This document shows, one piece after another, positions 14,079 to 24,759 of a stretch of DNA of 64,000 nucleotides. The first letter of the stretch is position 1; each line of letters opens with the position of its first letter. A program made the position numbers and the translations under genes. The stretch lies in assembly GCA_028023455.1 (NCBI GenBank), contig JAQFVV010012400.1:11353748-11417747 (forward strand), written 5' to 3'. This stretch comes from Epiperipatus broadwayi (taxonomy: Eukaryota; Onychophora; Udeonychophora; Euonychophora; Peripatidae). Below the pieces are notes generated by a model. The model worked only from the letters and a program-made list of their open reading frames with translations. It was not told where the DNA came from and did no database searches.

Positions 14079-14520
14079 TAGACAGACAGTGCATATTGTT
14101 AGTTGAAAATTTAAATATTAAATGTCAATTATTTCCTTTTACATTGTTGTTTCAGCAATGCTATCTTGTAATTTATGTAGTCTGAACTTCAAACAGCAGG
14201 ATTAAGAGATATTCTCTTGATTGTATGCTGCAGAACTGTTAAATATATTGAAACCTATTCAAATAAAAAATGTGAAATTTAAATGAATAATGATCTTAAA
14301 TTGCTCATAAACATGCCATTTGTTTGAAGGAATCTGTATTTTGATATACTTTACAACTCTGCAGCATATAATCAAGAGGTTACCGATTGGTTGTGCTATT
14401 TGAAATTCAGACTTTTTTATTCACAAGGTATCATGTTTGAATACACATAATGCTGTGAGGGGAAGAGAAGAATGATTGACATGATATATTTGAATTTTCA
14501 ACAAACAATATGCCCTGGGT
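14079..14520. repeat. Fold-back (inverted) repeat
   Basis: Left arm 14079-14290 and right arm about 14290-14520 are imperfect reverse complements. The left has GCATATTGTTAGTTGAAAAT and the right, reversed, GCATATTGTTTGTTGAAAAT. Both carry CTCTGCAGCAT/ATGCTGCAGAAC and AATCAAGAG/CTCTTGATT. No coding sequence lies inside. The structure suggests a fold-back transposon or inverted insertion of one element. Confidence 0.7.
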
Positions 14521-14599
14521 CTATTTGTTATATTTATGTTTAGAAGATTACAAAGTTTAAAATGACTAATGTATTAGTCTTTTTTTTTTGTAAACATAA

Positions 14600-14795
14600 A
14601 TTAAACACATTTGTTTATGAGCAATTTAAAGTCACTGCTAATTTAAATTTCACAGCTCATTTGAATAAGTCTCTATTTCAATATACTTAACAACTCTGCA
14701 GCATAAATCAAGAGGTTACCTCTTGGTCGAGCTGTTTAAAAACAGACTTTTTTTCTATTCACAAGGTAGCATTGCTGACAAAACATAACACTAAG
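14600..14795 (+). repeat. Third arm of the 14.1-kb fold-back repeat
   Basis: This repeats the right arm in direct orientation. Shared blocks are TTTATGAGCAATTTAAA, CAACTCTGCAGCATA, AATCAAGAGGTTACC and TTCACAAGGTA. The locus therefore has three arms, one inverted and two direct. Confidence 0.7.
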
Positions 14796-15182
14796 AGGAG
14801 TGATTCACATTTTATATATACATATGCATTGTAATGAGAAAATATTTGAGATAATGTTGATGTAAGTTGGCCACACATTAGTGCATCAAATAAAATATAA
14901 AGATAGACTCTGGTAAGACTTGAAAGCATTGCTTAGCAAATGTAAATCAATAGAACTAACATTCGAGTTACTAATGATGATCAAACAAAACATGCCATAT
15001 TTATTTAGCAATATTTCATTACAAAGTTATTTTTATAATACTTGTCACCTTTCCAGATACATTATCTATTTCTAAATGATTGGTAAAAGATGTATAGTCT
15101 TCTAAAGATAGCCTTTATTGATACTGAGAATCAGATGATAACCATTTCTTATACTTGCTTATAACTGTTATTAAAAGAAGAA

Positions 15183-15420
15183 AAACTCTCCATACACTAG
15201 TGCCATTCAGTGCAAGTCAGAGTAATCGATGGATGCCAGAAGGCTTGCACATAAAATTCCTATCTAGTGCCTACCCATCCAATATCCCCATACTAGTTTC
15301 TGGCTTGTGGGTTTCGTCAGTGAGAAGTTTTGGACCTGAGAGCACTGCACCTAGGTCAAGAAACACCATGGTCATTCTTCTCAGTTGCCTGATAAGGCAG
15401 AATAAATGTTTGTGTAAATG
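15183..15420 (-). mobile_element. Penelope-like terminal repeat fragment
   Basis: 15183-15300 is homologous to the arms of the palindrome at 27996-28235: AAACTCTCCATACA, GAGTAATCRATGGATGCCAG and CTATCTAGTGCCTAC. Read on the minus strand it contains a hammerhead-like segment (15285-15326). Terminal repeats with hammerheads are established for Penelope-like elements; assignment here is inference, as no Penelope reverse transcriptase is visible. The RTE 5' region starts about 60 bases further right. Confidence 0.5.
15285..15326 (-). ncRNA. Hammerhead-like motif, decayed stem II
   Basis: On the minus strand: stem I UUCUCA/UGGGGA (6 bp with two G-U pairs), core CUGACGA, a 13-base stem II region that no longer pairs well, GAAA, a minimal stem III AC-UA-GU, and A at the cleavage position. 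CUGANGA and GAAA are intact. The relative at 28101-28138 shares GAAACUAGU and UGGGGAUAUUGG. Probably inactive because stem II is lost. Confidence 0.45.
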
Positions 15421-15539
15421 ATAAATATTTTTCCAATACATATATACAATTATGACAGACAAAAAAAAATCATGGTCCTTATTTCCAGCAGGCTGTAAAG
15501 TCACCAACTAAGGCAGCGGTTGGTGACCGAAGGCGGAGG

Positions 15540-16480
15540 GTGCTAAGAATCTCCTGATTGTGGACTCAGGCTGCCATTTGATGACTTTTTATTTAGGTAC
15601 TTACAACTGCAGATCACTTTCAAGTAAAGGAAGATTGCAAGAATTAGAAGAAGAACTGTCTTATATTAGATGGGACATTATTGGACTTTGTGAAGTTAGA
15701 AGAAAAGGTGAAGAGACAATTGATTTAAAAAGTGGACAAGTACTCTATTATAAAGGCACAAATATTGGAAATACAAGTGGAGTAAGATTCATTATAAATA
15801 AAAAGTGGAAAAACAACATTGTGGAGATTGATGGTGTATCGAACAGAGTGGCAAGATTAGTTATACAACTTAATAGCAGATACCAAATGCAGATAATTCA
15901 GGTTTATGTCCCAACAAGTTCTCATAGTGATATGGATGTACAAAAGGTTTTTCATCAGAGTTAACAACATTTTAAAATTGTTATGGGAGACTTTAATGCT
16001 AGAATTGGTAAACAAATGAAAGATGAAAGTGCTGTAGGTAATTTTGGTTATGATAAAAGAAATGAAAGAGGACATAGACTTGTGGAGTTTGCAGAAAAAG
16101 AAAAATTTTATATTATGACTTTTTTTTTTGAGAAAAATGTTAAAAGGAAATGGACATGGAAGCATCCAAATGAAGGTACAGCAGAATTGGATTATATTTT
16201 GACTAACAGAAAATACATATTTCAAGATTGTAATGTTCTTAATAAATTTAGCACAGGAAGTGATCATCGATTAGTAAGATGGTAAGATACGTGTTAATGC
16301 AAAACTAGAGAGATAGAATGAGTAAATATTGCTAAATATAATATAATTAGGATTTGGGAGTAAGTTAATTATGATAAAGAACTATCTAAGAAGTATAGCC
16401 TGAGAAATCATGCTCAATTTAAAATTAACCAATATGGTAATAAAAGTAATATACCTTAGGAAATTAATAGATTTTGGGGG
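15540..16480 (+). pseudogene. RTE-clade non-LTR retrotransposon, 5' (endonuclease) half
   Basis: The translation is an AP-type endonuclease as in the RTE/BovB clade, which nicks target DNA for reverse transcription. Catalytic motifs are all visible: TYNCRSL (Asn), LCEVRR (Glu), VYVPTS, MGDFNAR (Asp/Asn), ELDYILTN and GSDHRLV (Asp-His). The reading frame from 15560 meets one in-frame TAA at 15962-15964 and resumes in the same frame. After GSDHRLVRW a frameshift follows, and a weak continuation resembling the post-endonuclease linker runs to about 16480. The reverse transcriptase is missing. A GC-richer leader (about 15480-15560) precedes the frame. A matching RTE C-terminal piece lies separately at 61.1-61.5 kb. 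Confidence 0.9.
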
Positions 16481-16744
16481 ACAAATACAATGGAATATAT
16501 TGAAACATCAAAAAATGATATGATTATATATATCTTGTATATAATGAATGTGTCATTATGTTTGTTAAATTAATTTCTTGGATATTACCTAGAAACAGCT
16601 TTATTTAATATATAATTCATGGAATCTCATGGCTTACTAACCTATGCTGAAAATAACATGTTGAATAGGAAAAGTAAAAGAAAGAGCAGAGCAAAGTAGC
16701 TACATAATTGTTGTTATAATTCTTATAATTAACATTGTTGTGAT

Positions 16745-16893
16745 AATTTCCTAGGATACAAGATGCTCATTCAAAGTCTAAGATTGCATTTTGAGGGAAA
16801 TTAAGATTTAAGTTCAATCTCAATTATCTTCAAGCTCTGGAAGAACCTGGTGGCATCCAACTAAACTAAATAGCTAATAAATAAATAAATAAG
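16745..16893 (+). mobile_element. Probable decayed tRNA-derived SINE
   Basis: The segment has a B-box-like AAGTTCAATCTC (near 16812), a degraded upstream A-box region and a 3' (AATA)n tail from about 16875. This fits an old tRNA-SINE, but the match is weak. Confidence 0.35.
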
Positions 16894-16899
16894 AAATTA

Positions 16900-18720
16900 A
16901 CATTTTTTGTACCATCTTTCCTCTAACTTTATTCAGACCATGTTTTAACCATTACAACATATATATATATAAGTACGCGTATATGTATAATATTAAATGT
17001 CAAAGGCTAAACTAGTTAATACGATAAACCAGTTATCCACTATGTTTACTACCACCTGGATGATCATGAAATAAATATAACATTTATTTCACTGTCTTTT
17101 TCTCTCTCTTTCTATATATATATACCTTAGATAACCCAGTTCACTAAATAATGAGTAAAACAAAAAGAACTATTTTATTAATGTTTTTTCTTTACTCCTT
17201 CTCTATGAATAAGATGCTGGAGAAAATGTTTTCATGCAGTGTGCTATTTAAGCTTATTTTACCTAAACATGTATAAAACAAAAATAAACTTAACTTTTAT
17301 AGTATAAATTTATTTTTTAAAAATATTTAACTGATTTTAAAATATATTTCACAAAGAATTATATGATTTTTTCTGTCTTTACTCAACATATGCTTTCAGG
17401 ACTATTCTCTCCATTCAACTTCAGAATCTCTATTATAATAATCCATAAAAACTGAATAATAATATTATTACTTCCATACAACCAGCCTAGTGTCTGGATT
17501 ACGAGCTTAAAGAATGAAAACTTTGGATTTCCAACATCGCAGTAACTAAAGCAGTTTGTTTTACTCAAAAATGGATGTAATAACTTGTAGATTTTTTATT
17601 TCTTGCTAAAAAGTTAAAACGCTTTTCACAAGCCTACACGGCAAATAATATATATATAAGCTAGATTCTTAGACTTTATGTAGGTATATCTAGCAAAACA
17701 ATAGTTGTACTGTATTTGCAATGTGTATTAATTGAGATTTGATTTAAATACCATTCTTAAAATAATAATAATAATATGACAAAAATAACAATTTAATTTA
17801 AAAGTATGCTTTCGTTTGTGAAGCTACATTTTAAAAGCCTCTTAAAACTTTTAAGTGACAAAGACAAAATGTATTTTTATAACGTTAAATTTTATCAATG
17901 CTTAATGATTTAAAATCATGAACCAATCGGCGTTCATTTATTTTAGCTTTTAATTATAAACAAACCAATAGTGAGTTTGTTCAAGACTTGGATTGCCGCA
18001 TGGAGTCAATTAAAAGCGTAGAATCTATGCTTAATAAATGACCGATTTGTCCATAACGACTGCCAGGTGATGATAGCTTTACGAAATTTATTTATTTATT
18101 TACTTTTTTTAAAAAAAAAAAAAATCATTCATTACGACATAAAAAAAATGCTATATTTAAAATGATTAATTTCGCGCAAGGGAAAATAAAATAGAAACAA
18201 AATTAAATATTGTAAAATATATGTATCCTATTTTATATTATTTCACTGATTAACCGGGAACAAACTATCGATGAAAATAAATTATTTTAATTTATCTTAT
18301 TTTAAATGAATACCGTTTTAAACGTAATTCATATTTGGGAATTTAAAAACTCGTGTAAGCGTACGCTTACATATATAAGTAAAAATAAAATAATTCACAG
18401 CAATGTAATGCCTACCACCCCTCCCCGCTACCCACCGAGAAATAGTAAAAAATAAAGAATAGTTAACGGATGGATACAGATAGAAATAAGGATTAACAAT
18501 GAAAATAGATGATTAGTTACCAACAAATATTAGATAGTTACCAATTAATCGAATTTTGTCCAACTACGATATTCAAATTTTAGGTTTGGACATAGCAGTT
18601 AATCTTTTCGATCATGAAGTTTTACGTAATATGTATATGAAATAAAAAATCTTAATAAATCAGCAGCGAGCATGGTCATTCGAACTCTAAAGAAAAAAAA
18701 ATGTTGAAAAACAAATTATT
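16900..18720. other. AT-rich gene-free stretch
   Basis: No gene seen. Short (TA)n runs lie near 16960, 17115 and 17650. There is a poly-A tract near 18110 and a C-rich patch CCACCCCTCCCCGC near 18415. Nothing recognisable. Confidence 0.4.
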
Positions 18721-18722
18721 AA

Positions 18723-19079
18723 TAATAATACAGGGGTCCCCAACCCTATGCCCGCGGGCACCATGGCCGCCGCAGACCATTTTACGTGTGCCCTCCGCTA
18801 TCCGAACACGATAAAAAATTATTTATCTGATACAAATAAATTTAATTTTTAAAATTTCTTATAAATTATTGTATTATATTGTACTATACTTTTATAGCGT
18901 AAAAGAGTCTATCTCTCGGTCGCCAAGTGCGGTCTTTCTCTGCGCACTGCACTAGCACAGAATAAGTAAAGTTAACACAGACACCAATCTCTCTGAAAAG
19001 ATAAATGGTGCCCGCCACCTGGCCGGTATTGTAGAATGTGCTCTTAAGTGCAAAAAGGTTGGGGACCCCTGTAATAATA
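18723..19079. mobile_element. Non-autonomous hAT element (MITE) with intact TSD
   Basis: The element (18731-19071, 341 bp) starts CAGGGGTCCCCAACC and ends with its exact reverse complement GGTTGGGGACCCCTG, a typical hAT terminal inverted repeat. It is flanked by perfect 8-bp copies of TAATAATA (18723-18730 and 19072-19079), the length expected for hAT insertion. No transposase is encoded. The GC-rich ends (GCCCGCGGGCACC near 18750, GGTGCCCGCC near 19008) extend the subterminal inverted repeat. The target lies in an AAT-rich site. Confidence 0.93.
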
Positions 19080-20170
19080 TATTAGAAATGAATTTTGCAA
19101 TGACTGTACAAAACCAATTCTTGAAATATAAATAGTCTCAATAAAGCATATAGTGATCCACTATTCTGTATATTTTATATTTTTCTCAATTTATAACTTT
19201 TATCCGCTGCAAACTTTTCTTTTTTCTAAATTTCATCATCTTGCCAAATTGTTACTTTGTCTTATATACCCCCAACAAAAGCAACCTTTATATTTTATAT
19301 ATTTTTATTTTATATTTTGCCTCTCCTATGAAAAATATGCTCAAGTTTACCATAATTTTTTTTATATCATTCATTCATTTCGCAAGTTACAATCCAATTA
19401 AGATGCGTTATTATAATAGTGGACCATGTATTATAATATCCACAAAATAGAAAAACATATTGATTGACTTTGCCATATAATTTTAGAATTGTAAGGAATA
19501 TTATTAAATAAAAAAATTTAATGCCTTTATTTTACATCCATAAAGAGTATAATAATATTATTAGATAAATTAACAGCTTTATGTGGAATTAATTTAATAT
19601 CAATAGTTATAATAATGTGATGAAAAACTTAATAGCAGCCGCACTTAAGAATCACTGTTGCACCTCAACATTTAAGTTGCCTCCCTCCTTCAAATCTAAG
19701 TCTCCTTTCCATTTAAAAGCTAATCATATATTTAATTTCGTTCCCATTCTCAAGTTAGTAGTCATACAAATTTGAACTTGGCGAAAATTTTTGTTTTCAT
19801 CACAGGTTAATTAAGAACTTAAGTTTGGAATATTAGGTATTAAAGCAATGTCTTTATAGGTTGCATTCAAAGCTCCGAAAATCGACGTATTGTAAATGCA
19901 GAAGCCAAAAATATGCTTTTATTTTTACTTTTAATCAATTCAAATTAAAAATTCCACCAACGAAACTTTTGCATTTTGATATCTGATTTTTTGAAGACCC
20001 TATCATAAAAATCTCTTATTAATTATGGAAAATATTTATTAAAGAAGTGGTTTTCTTTTAAAATATTGTGTAATAATTTTAAAATATAATGAAGAATACA
20101 CGTGGTGGTTTGGATGATGAATAGTGCACTTAATGATGTAATGTCATATGGTATTCTGAGCATAGTAAAA
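19080..20170. other. AT-rich gene-free stretch
   Basis: No gene or recognisable repeat; open frames are short and AT-driven. Confidence 0.4.
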
Positions 20171-20172
20171 TG

Positions 20173-20284
20173 TTTTTGTTTTTTTCCCCATGTGTCATAG
20201 CATCAGCCGGGAAGCGAACCCGCTAACCCGGGACAACTGCTTGTAAAGCAGCTGTCGCTGACCTCTTGACCACCAATGCTTGGA
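20173..20284 (-). mobile_element. tRNA-derived SINE (tRNA-like head, poly-A tail)
   Basis: On the minus strand the head folds as a tRNA. The acceptor is AGCATTG with TGATGCT (7 bp, two G-U). A D-arm follows, then an anticodon stem GCTGC/GCAGT with loop TTTACAA (anticodon UAC), a longer variable region, and a T-arm with loop TTCGCTT. After the acceptor come ATGACACATGGGG and a poly-A tail. Related copies lie at 56410-56510 and, more distantly, 49721-49829. The tail and multiple copies argue for a SINE rather than a functional tRNA gene. Confidence 0.8.
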
Positions 20285-20289
20285 CTAGT

Positions 20290-22240
20290 AAAAATGTTTT
20301 GTATGATCATTTGTTAAGTAATACAAAAACGTAGAAATCTATTGTATATAGTGAATTTATGTTTATTTATTTTTTTAAAAAGAAGTCTAATAATTCAGTC
20401 ATCTGATAAATAGAGAATAAATAAATTATTAGGAAAAAAAAATAACACAAAAATGAGATAATGCTTCTAAAAACATTTTCGTTCTAATTTTAAATAAGAA
20501 AGCATTTTTACATTATTTATTCTCGTAAAATTGCGTAAGAAGTTATTTATACTTTTTTTTTCCTGAATAGAATTATAAAAATCAAAACAAAACGATTTTT
20601 CGACTTCTAATTAAGATTATATATATAAACAGCTTAATTCTCTCTATTATGAAATTGATTTGTCAAATTAAGTCTTAAATAAGTATAAAAAATATATATA
20701 AACAGTTCAGATTTGTATTACTATCATCTCTAAACATTTTTGTTTCTGCTTTATTTTACTCTAAGAAAAATTTGCTTAACATTACTGGATATGGTCATAA
20801 TATTTCTTAAAAATAAAATCTATATTTAAACATTCGATTTAAAAAAAAAATGCAACAATTTAAAAGTTATATGGTATTTACTTCATACCCTGCCTGTAAT
20901 CTGGTATCCAGATTTGGAATGGAAGATTTTTGGAGGATAGATTGAAGATCTTTAAAAATGCTCAGAATTTCTTAAATTAGTGGCTTATTGTCAACTTGAT
21001 AGCCATTATTTATTAGTTGAAAAATGAGTATGCAAATTCTTTTAGAAAGCAAAGATAGTTTAAAGATAATCTAGATTATTGTGCTAACTATGATATATTA
21101 TTATTAATAAATAACTATAATATATTATTATAACATATAGCAATCTGATAAATCTGCATGTATGAAGGTTATAAATTACTCTTTTGATGAAGAAATAACA
21201 ATATATAGAAAAATGAAGTCATAAATTGAGTTAAAATGGAAGGATTGATAAGATAAAGAATTTGCTATAAAAATACAGAGAAAAGAAATTATAGATGAAC
21301 AAAAGCAAAATAAAGTCAGAGAAATGATCTTCATTCTGCAGTTCTTAGATAATAGTTGAAAAAGATGCTAGTAATAATAAATCTGCATATGATGCATTAT
21401 ATGATTTTGAAAATATAAACTAAATTAACTGTCCTCTTGCATAAAACATTACTCTAAAACATTTTTTTTTGTGTGAATGTATATATGTCAGTTTGTCTGA
21501 TTATAGATAGATGAAATAAGTAACCAGCCTAAAAGAATATATACAACCAAGTAATAAATAGTACTTATTCATGATGTGTGGTAATTTGATATTGTTTTCT
21601 ATTATTTCACATTAAATACTGCATAATTTTATGTACTATTTTTCTCATGAAAATTTTATATAAATGTTCAAAAATTTAAATCCTTTAACAATAAATTTAT
21701 ATTTAAAAAACAAAACAAAACAATAAGTACTCTTATCTTCTTTAGCTTGCATTGGATAGGTAGTAATGATATATGCCTTTAATTTCAGAAACATTATAGT
21801 TATGTAGAGTGTTGACTTTTATTGTACTTATCTATTGGTCATCAAAAAAAAAATACAAAAACTAGTTATAAAATAGTGTTTTCATTGATGTTTAATGGAA
21901 ATTTTTCTCAGTGCTTTTACTGTGATTTTGAGGTTGAAATGTATTATTTTGTTATATAATTAATGTAACCTGGTTTCAATATTTTTTTAAAAAATTGCCA
22001 AATATGCTCTGCAGTTAAATTATATATAACTTAAAACCCTAAAGCATATTTATGTTTATCTAATGACAGATCTATGTAAGAGTATGAGCATAGTGACTAA
22101 AGTTCTAAACCTTAGAATATTGAAAACCATTAGATTGAAGAGCAGGATAAAAGTAATGATTGTTTTCTGATTGGATAAAAAAAGTGGTTGTCATAAATAA
22201 GCAAAAAATATATTAAACAATAACATATGAAGTATAATTA
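20290..22240. other. AT-rich gene-free stretch
   Basis: No gene seen. Only A/T-rich DNA with short poly-A or poly-T runs; no motif-bearing frame. Confidence 0.4.
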
Positions 22241-22385
22241 TAAAAGTAAATAACTTTTTTGAAGTATTAAATTTTAATCCATTTCTTATTTGCATTGCTT
22301 AATTATATATACTATAATACACCATATACTCCTTAATTTACACTTTACAATGCAGTTAACATAAGATTTATTTTATTTCCTTTCT

Positions 22386-22419
22386 TACAGTTTCAACTGT
22401 CCAGCAGTCATCATCAGAG
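22386..22419 (-). ncRNA. Hammerhead-like motif, left arm
   Basis: Mirror image of the motif in the right arm (22693-22726). On the minus strand it reads CUGAUGA, a possible stem II GACUG/CAGUU with loop CUGGA and one extra unpaired U, then GAAAC, U, GUA. The core is intact, but stem I is weak and stem II is offset. Confidence 0.4.
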
Positions 22420-22692
22420 CTACAACATTTAAACATATACAATTAATATAAATTTAATATCTATTCATACATATATCAACATATATATATATATACACAC
22501 ATACATATACATACACAAATATATATATAAATATAAATATAAATAGTTGGAATATTTGGAATGTTGTTTTTATTTTTATATTTATATGTATATTTGTGTA
22601 TGTATATGTATGTGTGTATATATATATATATGTTGATATATGTATGAATAGATATTAAATTTATATTAATTGTATATGTTTAAATGTTGTAG

Positions 22693-22726
22693 CTCTGATG
22701 ATGACTGCTGGACAGTTGAAACTGTA
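22693..22726 (+). ncRNA. Hammerhead-like motif, right arm
   Basis: CUGAUGA (22695-22701) is followed by a stem II candidate GACUG/CAGUU with loop CUGGA, then GAAA and a minimal AC/GU stem III ending GUA. One unpaired U precedes stem II, and only two or three stem I pairs are visible. It is probably a degraded hammerhead; other hairpin readings are possible. Confidence 0.4.
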
Positions 22727-22849
22727 AGAAAGGAAATAAAATAAATCTTATGTTAACTGCATTGTAAAGTGTAAATTAAGGAGTATATGGTGTATTAAAG
22801 TAAATAACTTGATGAATTTACACATTTAGTCAACAATTGTATACTTTTC

Positions 22850-24400
22850 ATGGCACTCACATCTTTTTATCCTTGTAGCTGGACAATATTTTCCAAATCT
22901 ACTTTCTTACAAATTTATTACCATCAATTACTTTCTTGTGAATTACATACCTTATTTTTTGAATTTTTTTGTTAAATATTTATTTATTTATAGTATATGT
23001 TTTTGTCAGTGTACCTTGGGTGGTGTATATATTATTCATTTTTTTTGGAACAATAAAACCATTCTTAAGATTAGATGTCACAACTTCATGCATCACATAT
23101 TCCTACTAATTCCAATATTTTCAAAGCTTACATATCAACACTATATTTTAAAACTTCTCCTGGTATTTCATTGGAATCTGCAGCCATTCTATTTTTAAAG
23201 TGGATTATCTCATTAAAAGTCCTCATCTCAAATCTTGTATTATTGTGCTAAAGATTATCAAAATGCTCATTCCACTTATTTAGAATAACACTGCCATTAT
23301 ACAAGAGAGTGCCATTTCTCAGTTTAATGGGATTGTGGTATCTTTTCTTGTAAAAATCTACTGCTTTCAATGCATAACAAAAGATCTGGAATGATTATGA
23401 TCAGCAAATGTTTGCATCTTCTTTGTAGTTTTATAGTATTAATCATTTTTAAGAACAACTTCTGCCATTATAACTTTATATTTATTATCAAATTCCATTT
23501 TTATTATTATGCAAAGCAGAAAATGCAATATATTTCTTTTAATTAAATCACAAATAATAAGATGATTGTCAGAAAACCAATCAAAATTTTTCTTTTTAAT
23601 GAACCCAGGAATAAATTTATTTGTACCCATACTACACATTTTAAATGAATTTCATCCTTCAATAATATAACTGTCCTGAAAATCCAAATTAGCAATTTTA
23701 ATATTTAATAACTGTTATAATGTAGAATGTACAGAAAATTCTTCTAAAGAATGAACATCAATTTACTTGTGAATGCTATTGTAATAATATCCAATTTTTA
23801 GTGCAATAAGCTTTTGAGTGCTCATGTAATGTCAACTTCTCTTGCATTCTGACTGCTGACTACAATGTATCTCATTAAATGTCACTGTTTTGAGCATGGT
23901 TACATTCATATATATTTCTTCATACGATTTTTCTGTCAAAACAAAGTGTTTGTAATAGTCAACCCACCTGTTATGCATGAATTCAATAATAGCAAACTAC
24001 TTAAATTTAGAGCATCAGTATCATTATTTCTAATAACTTTTATCTAAAATCTACTATTTGAACCAACATATGCATTAAAGCCTTTAAGAAGAAAATTTTG
24101 ATCTTTTAATAGTATTGCTGTAATAATATTATTCAACAAGGAATGGATTCTCTGTGTCTAGGATCAGAGCATAGGCCCTAATGAAATGAGGATTAATACC
24201 ATTGTGAAAGATGAGTTTTAACATCCTTGGTCTTTTATTGATACAATGAGGTATTCCAATAACAGAAGAAACTAAATTAGACTTTACAGCAAATCCAATA
24301 CCTTGCTTTTCTTTTCACTCACTGACCTATATCTATTCAACAGTTCTATTAAACATTCTTCCTCTGGGAGATGTGTTTAATTAAGAGTGTCTATATCAGC
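22850..24400 (-). pseudogene. Decayed endonuclease-RT non-LTR retrotransposon
   Basis: Minus-strand translation across several frames recovers the order of a non-LTR ORF. First come endonuclease pieces (GIGFAVKSNLVSS near 24290, a degraded GDFNA-like GFNAYVGSN, ITNTLF, and a WHLIDYVI-like stretch). A linker follows (NFDWFSDN near 23590, then QTFADHNHSRSF and the NGTLLYNGSVIL/KWNEHFDN region). The start of the RT (a degraded GKAPGxDxIPAE, then an IVPIYKKK-like patch) reaches about 22850. There are many stops and frameshifts. The lineage differs from the RTE and Jockey-like copies here. The palindromic element lies where the RT would continue. Confidence 0.6.
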
Positions 24401-24486
24401 CCTTGGCCATTGGTGTAGTCCACTGTTCTGATCTTGAAGTGCACATAGCAAGTAAAGTTAATATTTTCCAAGAACCTATAATTAGA

Positions 24487-24612
24487 AAAAAATTAGATTC
24501 ACAATACTTATCTTTAATACTGACACTATATTCTTTTCCTTTATTCTGACAAAAATTAGATTCACAATACTTATCTTTAATACTGCCACTATTTTCTTTT
24601 CCTTTATTCTTA
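24487..24612 (+). repeat. 63-bp direct repeat, 2 units
   Basis: Two adjacent units (period 63) share AATTAGATTCACAATACTTA and TCTTTTCCTTTATTCT with few differences. Recent local duplication; no function seen. Confidence 0.85.
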
Positions 24613-24759
24613 CTCTTGATAATATTATTATTACTGTTATTATTTCTATCACTGAAATTGAGTAATACCCCAAGTATAATCACCTAACCAGTCTGTAGAG
24701 GCCATTTTTAGATCACAAATTTCTAGGCTCTGCCACTTACATGCTAGGCTGGAGGATCT

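Larger units (their letters stand above)
22243..22810. mobile_element. 483-bp palindrome, Penelope-like inverted terminal repeats
   Basis: 22315-22797 is a nearly perfect palindrome centred at 22556, with arms of about 225 bases and a short non-paired centre. The 14-base sequence AAAGTAAATAACTT occurs at 22243-22256 and again at 22797-22810. The second copy abuts the right arm; the first is separated from the left arm by 58 unpaired bases. Flanking duplication plus a one-sided tail plus inverted repeats with a hammerhead-like motif in each arm resembles Penelope-like elements with inverted terminal repeats. No reverse transcriptase lies between the arms. It sits next to the retrotransposon relic at 22850-24400. 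Confidence 0.6.

Noticed and set aside
15857-16267. Minus-strand 136-residue open frame
   Set aside because: It is the antisense shadow of the RTE endonuclease frame and has no recognisable motif.
24396-24683. Minus-strand frame with repeated KDKYCESNF
   Set aside because: The repetition comes from the 63-bp DNA duplication; no protein family recognised.
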